DNA of 64,000 nt from NCBI GenBank assembly GCA_964413935.1, contig CAYPTY010000001.1, forward strand, positions 1 through 64,000. The letters are read 5' to 3'. This DNA is from CAYPTY01 sp964413935 (GTDB taxonomy: Bacteria; Bacteroidota; Rhodothermia; Balneolales; Balneolaceae). The first letter of the stretch is position 1; each line of letters opens with the position of its first letter. Positions 60,293 through 64,000 of this stretch are shown in pieces. A program made the position numbers and the translations under genes. A model generated the notes under the pieces. It was not told where the DNA came from. It was given only the letters and a program-made list of their open reading frames with translations, and ran no database searches.

Positions 60293-61978
60293 ATGCGTTC
60301 ACTACTTCTGCTTTTAATCTTACTGTTCGTAACTGTACCTGCCGCACAAGCCCAAACCGGTTGGACCAAATATTTTGATGACGCCATTGTGGTGAGCGCC
60401 GACCGCTATGCATCGGAAGCCGGGGTTGAGATCATCCGACAGGGGGGCAACGCAATCGATGCCGCTGTAGCGGTTCAGTTTGCACTTGCGGTTACCTACC
60501 CGCAGGCCGGTAATATCGGCGGGGGTGGTTTTATGGTTATCCGACTGGCTGATGGCAGCCTGAAAGCACTGGATTACAGGGAAGTGGCTCCGGCCGGAGC
60601 ATCCAAAAATATGTATCTGAGAAACGGAGAAGCTGTTTCGGAATTAAGTCGCACCGGAGCGCTGGCTGTGGGCGTCCCGGGAACCGTTGACGGGATGATC
60701 AACGCACATGACCGCTATGGCCGACTGCCCCTTGAAACGGTAATGGCACCGGCTATTAGGCTGGCTAGCGAGGGCTACCGATTGCCCTATTTCAAAGCGA
60801 ACAGCCTGAACCGATCCAGAAATCAGTTCCTTCAGTTCGAGAGCTCCAAAAGCTATTTCACTAAAAAGGATTCTTCCGATTTTGAGGAAGGGGAAATTTT
60901 TGTTCAGCAAGAGCTGGCAAACACCCTGGAGCGCATTGCCCGTTTCGGCCGTTCCGGCTTCTACAATGGGGTTACCGCCCGGCTCATCGTGGATGAGATG
61001 AAAAGAAACGATGGACTCATCACACTGCAGGATCTGCGCAATTATCGAAGCAAGTGGAGAGAAGTTCATACGGCAAAGTATCAGGGATGGGAACTGCACA
61101 TGATGCCCTTGCCCAGCAGTGGATCGGTAGCCATCGACCAGATTTTGCAGATGATCGATGGATATGACCTGCAGCAACTGGGGCATAACTCCGCGGATTA
61201 CATTCATCTGCTGGCTGAGGCCATGAAACGGGCTTTTGCCGATCGCTCACATTACCTGGGTGATCCTGATTTTGTGGAAGTGCCTGTGCAGCAACTTACG
61301 GAAGCAGCATACAACCGCAGCAGAATGGAAAATTTCGAGATGGATTACATCACACCGGCCTATGATCTTTCGTATGGGGATGTTGCCGCGGTCCCCGAAT
61401 CCGATCAGACCACCCATTTCTCGATTCTAGATAATGAAGGAAATGCGGTTGTGGTTACCACCACTCTGAACGGCTCCTTCGGTTCCAAACTGGCTGTTCA
61501 GGGCGCCGGTTTTCTGCTCAATAATGAAATGGATGATTTCTCGGCCAAACCCGGCGTGCCCAATATGTTCGGCCTGATCGGCGGGGAAGCCAATGCCATC
61601 GAGCCGGGGAAGCGCATGCTCAGCAGCATGACTCCCACCATCGTTACCCGCGACGGTGAAGTACGAATGCTACTGGGGGCGGCTGGGGGATCCCGGATTA
61701 TCACCACTGTGTTACAGACCTTCCTGAACCTGGCTCTTTTTGATATGGATGCCCAGCAGGCTGCTGCGGCTCCACGCGTTCATCATCAGTGGCTGCCGGA
61801 TTTGCTTCGCTATGAAGATATGGGCCTGAACCCGGATACGCGGCTTCGGCTTATCGAAAAAGGCCATGATTTCAGGCCACTCAGCATTGGCCGCACCCAT
61901 CTTATTTATGTGGATGAAGCCGGCAGATTACAGGGCGGCTACGACCCGCGGGGTGATGGTTATGTAGCCGGATTCTGA
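60293..61978 (+). CDS. ggt: Secreted gamma-glutamyltransferase
   Basis: A 561-aa exported enzyme that cleaves gamma-glutamyl amides such as glutathione. The signal is MRSLLLLLILLFVTVPAAQAQ, with the start at 60293. The self-cleavage Thr is 374 in DQTTHFSILDNEGNAV, dividing large and small subunits. Substrate motifs are NIGGGGFMVIRL, GVPGTVDGM and LLSSMTPTIV-like MLSSMTPTIV. The small subunit contains AAGGSRIITTV. The last 19 nt overlap the convergent ytxJ gene. Confidence 0.94.
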   Translation: MRSLLLLLILLFVTVPAAQAQTGWTKYFDDAIVVSADRYASEAGVEIIRQGGNAIDAAVAVQFALAVTYPQAGNIGGGGFMVIRLADGSLKALDYREVAPAGASKNMYLRNGEAVSELSRTGALAVGVPGTVDGMINAHDRYGRLPLETVMAPAIRLASEGYRLPYFKANSLNRSRNQFLQFESSKSYFTKKDSSDFEEGEIFVQQELANTLERIARFGRSGFYNGVTARLIVDEMKRNDGLITLQDLRNYRSKWREVHTAKYQGWELHMMPLPSSGSVAIDQILQMIDGYDLQQLGHNSADYIHLLAEAMKRAFADRSHYLGDPDFVEVPVQQLTEAAYNRSRMENFEMDYITPAYDLSYGDVAAVPESDQTTHFSILDNEGNAVVVTTTLNGSFGSKLAVQGAGFLLNNEMDDFSAKPGVPNMFGLIGGEANAIEPGKRMLSSMTPTIVTRDGEVRMLLGAAGGSRIITTVLQTFLNLALFDMDAQQAAAAPRVHHQWLPDLLRYEDMGLNPDTRLRLIEKGHDFRPLSIGRTHLIYVDEAGRLQGGYDPRGDGYVAGF

Positions 61979-62340
61979 GATTCCAGAAGAGCTTCGATCT
62001 TTTCTTTCCGGACTTCAGAATGAGAACCATGCCAGATCACCTTTCCTTCATGAATGGCGATAAGTTGTGGCGAATGATGCATCACCGAGAGCTCGGCGGC
62101 AATCTGATTAGATAACCTGCGATCACGGATCACATCCACATACTGCACAACAGCCTGTTCATAGAAGTTGCCGTGCAGTTGTTTCAGACTGCTTTTCGCC
62201 ATCGAACTGATTCCACAACGGGTGCTGTGTTTGAAAATAAACTGCATATGATGCTCTGAATCAGCCAACAGAGCCTTCAGGTCGGTTTTTTCATCCAGAA
62301 CATTCCATTCATCAGGTATTTGATCACCAAATCCGAACAT
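61960..62340 (-). CDS. ytxJ: YtxJ, bacillithiol-system redox-active protein
   Basis: A 126-aa monothiol thioredoxin-fold protein with the single active Cys in FIFKHSTRCGISSMAKSSL, VQYVDVIRDRRLSNQIAAEL (helix) and HHSPQLIAIHEGKVIWHGSHS (cis-Pro strand and C-terminal part). YtxJ proteins are thought to act with bacillithiol as bacilliredoxin-like reductants, so the strain probably makes bacillithiol. It is divergent from the metallo-hydrolase (93-bp gap) and overlaps ggt. Confidence 0.85.
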   Translation of the reverse strand: MFGFGDQIPDEWNVLDEKTDLKALLADSEHHMQFIFKHSTRCGISSMAKSSLKQLHGNFYEQAVVQYVDVIRDRRLSNQIAAELSVMHHSPQLIAIHEGKVIWHGSHSEVRKEKIEALLESQNPAT

Positions 62341-62433
62341 GATCAGATTTAAATATTCATTTACAGTTTCATTACGATTATTTGCTTAGCATAAGGAAGC
62401 TATTGTTAAAGTTCATTTCAAAAAAAGGGAAAT

Positions 62434-63192
62434 ATGAAATCCAAGATTGAAGCCTACTGGCTGGGTCACTCCGCATTTAAATTTGTAACTCCATCCGGAA
62501 AAATTATTTATGTGGATCCATTCCTGTCTCAGAACCCGACCACACCCGATGAGGAGAAAAAAGTTGAAAAAGCGGACTTCGTTCTGCTTACGCACGGACA
62601 TGAAGACCATGTGGGTGATACCCTCGATATCGCCAAAAACACGGGTGCCAAAGTAGTTTGCCAGGTTGAACTCTCCCATCTGCTGGTAAATAAGCACGGG
62701 CTGAATGCTGAACAGGCCATCGAATTCAACAAGGGAGGCAGTGTTCACTTCGAGGAATTTTCCGTAACCATGGTAAATGCCAATCACAGCAGTTCTTTCC
62801 AGGGCGATTATGCCGGGGAAGCTGCCGGACTCATTCTTTCATTTGAAGATGATGCCTGCATTTACCATATGGGCGATACCAATATCTTTTCCGAACTGGC
62901 TCTGTACGGTGAAATGTATGAACCGCACATTGTTCTGGCTCCCATCGGCGATTATTACACCATGGGACCTGAGGAAGCGGCTTATGCCGTTGAGCTCACC
63001 GAGGCGGATATTGCCATTCCCATCCACTACAACACCTTCCCTCCCATCGAAGCCGATCCGGAATTATTCCGGGAAGTGCTGGAAGACATCTCCGACACCG
63101 TGGTGATGGTGCCTGATGCCGGCGTCAATTTCATGGAAAATCTTGAATTCGGGGAAGATGAGGATGAGGATAACGACGAAGACGAAGATTAA
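62434..63192 (+). CDS. Metal-dependent hydrolase, UPF0173/beta-lactamase fold
   Basis: A 252-aa metallo-beta-lactamase-fold protein of the UPF0173 kind: AYWLGHSAFKF, VDPFLSQNP, the metal-binding FVLLTHGHEDHVGDTL, VNANHSSSF, IYHMGDTNIFSELAL and AIPIHYNTFPPI. Substrate unknown. The C-terminus is an acidic tail (EFGEDEDEDNDEDED), unusual in the family and perhaps reflecting a salty habitat; I make no functional claim for it. Confidence 0.86.
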   Translation: MKSKIEAYWLGHSAFKFVTPSGKIIYVDPFLSQNPTTPDEEKKVEKADFVLLTHGHEDHVGDTLDIAKNTGAKVVCQVELSHLLVNKHGLNAEQAIEFNKGGSVHFEEFSVTMVNANHSSSFQGDYAGEAAGLILSFEDDACIYHMGDTNIFSELALYGEMYEPHIVLAPIGDYYTMGPEEAAYAVELTEADIAIPIHYNTFPPIEADPELFREVLEDISDTVVMVPDAGVNFMENLEFGEDEDEDNDEDED

Positions 63193-63194
63193 AC

Positions 63195-64000
63195 TCATCT
63201 GAGATTTTGAAGCCAGTCCTGAAGGAGTCCGCCTTCTTCAGGCTGCTTTCGGTTTCGCCTCCATTCAAAAGCCAGAAAAGCGAACAAAAGGCCATATTCG
63301 ATAAAAAGAATCACGGGTTGTTCAACCACTAGGAGCGAACGGTAAGCCTGATAGCTCAAATAGATCAGGTAGCTCCAGACCAGAGGATAGATCCAGCGTG
63401 TAAAAGGGACAAAAGCCATCATCAGAGTGATGTACCAGGGATGCACGGTGGTTGAGAGGAAATATAGGGCTGTGAGCGAGGCCATAAATACAACCGGAAA
63501 GTGCCTCAGTTTTGCACCGCGGAGCCTCCATGAAGTTCCAATAATCAGAACAGTGGATGCTGACGCCAACCAGGGCCCTAGACTCTGAATGATGTTATAG
63601 CCTTTCACCTGAAATCCTACCCACCGCAACAGGTAATAGATGCTTGCATTAAACTCAAAGCTGCGGAAATAGAGGTTCAGGCTGCTGAAGAGATGCTCAC
63701 CTCCCTTGCCGCTCAGAAAGGGAAACCAGAGAAGCAGACTCGTCCCACCCAGAATCATCAGAAGCTGAACACGCTTCCTCCACTCCAGGGAGAAAATGAG
63801 GTAGGGCAGCAGGATCAGCGGAATCAGTTTGGTATTCACCGCCAGGGCAAAGATCAGAAATGCCGGTATCCACTTTTCCTGCAGCATCAGTCGCCATCCA
63901 AACAGCAGGAAGAAAATCATCACCGCCTCGAAATGAAGATTACCCGCGAATTCCAGCAGGATCAGCGGATTCAAGGCATAAATCAGCACCCAGGAAACCG
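63195..64000 (-). CDS. GT-C-like polytopic membrane glycosyltransferase (N-terminus off-window)
   Basis: The last 268 codons of a longer membrane protein; the reading frame is open to the window edge, so the GTG at 63989 is probably not the true start. Seven or more hydrophobic helices, with the family-like NPLILLEFAGNLHFEAVMIFFLLFG followed by FALAVNTKLIPLILLPYLIF. This is the pattern of GT87/mannosyltransferase-type (DUF2029-like) polyprenol-phosphate-sugar enzymes. Late loop TVHPWYITLMMAFVPF also fits. Exact family and acceptor unknown. It ends 2 nt from the hydrolase stop. Confidence 0.7.
   Translation of the reverse strand, partial: VSWVLIYALNPLILLEFAGNLHFEAVMIFFLLFGWRLMLQEKWIPAFLIFALAVNTKLIPLILLPYLIFSLEWRKRVQLLMILGGTSLLLWFPFLSGKGGEHLFSSLNLYFRSFEFNASIYYLLRWVGFQVKGYNIIQSLGPWLASASTVLIIGTSWRLRGAKLRHFPVVFMASLTALYFLSTTVHPWYITLMMAFVPFTRWIYPLVWSYLIYLSYQAYRSLLVVEQPVILFIEYGLLFAFLAFEWRRNRKQPEEGGLLQDWLQNLR

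Noticed and set aside
1..64000. tRNA, rRNA, CRISPR arrays and insertion sequences
   Set aside because: Looked for clover-leaf T-loop consensus strings, regular spaced repeats and transposase motifs on both strands; none noticed. A dedicated RNA search would be needed to be certain about small RNAs.

Overview
The window is dense, single-copy bacterial chromosome of moderate G+C with 67 protein genes, very short intergenic gaps and several gene overlaps. No rRNA, tRNA, CRISPR array, insertion sequence or prophage was found by eye. Several traits point to the Bacteroidota/Balneolota side of the tree, most likely a Balneolaceae-like marine bacterium. These are a secreted protein ending in an NYPNPFNPST-type C-terminal sorting domain, a Bacteroidota-type three-subunit succinate dehydrogenase, a DUF4296 lipoprotein, a YtxJ bacillithiol-system protein, Bacteroidota-type RpoZ and CoaBC, and mostly weak Shine-Dalgarno sequences. 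The taxonomic call is an inference from protein character only.

Layout. 1-3253 (minus): 5' part of glutamine-dependent NAD synthetase, then a class III aminotransferase and a succinate-semialdehyde-type dehydrogenase. 3337-6595 (plus): a small lipoprotein and a 945-aa secreted BNR-repeat protein, closed by a strong terminator. 6654-10608: thioredoxin-like protein, UbiA prenyltransferase, a glycosylase-family protein, AnmK and a small acidic protein. 10689-16080: aspartate-family amino acids, with a threonine synthase fused to a LeuA-type regulatory domain (plus) facing the lysC-dapB-dapA-dapD operon (minus). 16187-21002 (plus): a five-gene unit with a CBM48-esterase lipoprotein, a DUF819 membrane protein, a catalytically degenerate class A beta-lactamase-like protein, a two-TM protein and an RsmI-like methylase. 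21058-27463: ankyrin protein, cell-wall amidase, udk, coaX, an SDR, a DUF4296 lipoprotein and recQ. 27530-29398 (minus): ECF sigma factor, RskA-like anti-sigma factor and a secreted fasciclin protein. 29473-32925: GNAT, two class V aminotransferase-fold enzymes (one with a Tat signal) and a glyoxalase-fold protein. 32989-36414 (minus): sdhCAB.

36578-41527 (plus): YigZ, cobalamin adenosyltransferase, SGNH-TPR membrane protein, phosphohexomutase (GlmM type) and MsrB. 41532-43923 (minus): carbamoyltransferase, a 49-aa DUF5989 protein and an SxtJ-like membrane protein. 44041-48330 (plus): yicC, gmk, rpoZ, coaBC, an unknown TM protein and a lipase-like hydrolase. 48337-53646 (minus): an eight-gene run from comF through ubiE/menG, fabZ and panB to surE. 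53751-61978 (plus): RodZ-like protein, ligA, PgpH-like HD phosphohydrolase, xerD-type recombinase and ggt. 61960-64000: ytxJ, a metallo-hydrolase and a cut-off GT-C-like membrane glycosyltransferase.

Four points deserve most attention: the threonine synthase/LeuA-domain fusion next to the lysine operon; the sigma/anti-sigma/fasciclin trio, which parallels mycobacterial SigK-RskA-MPT70/83; the degenerate beta-lactamase-fold protein behind DUF819; and the carbamoyltransferase/DUF5989/SxtJ cassette with its easily missed 49-aa gene. Everything else looks like ordinary housekeeping.
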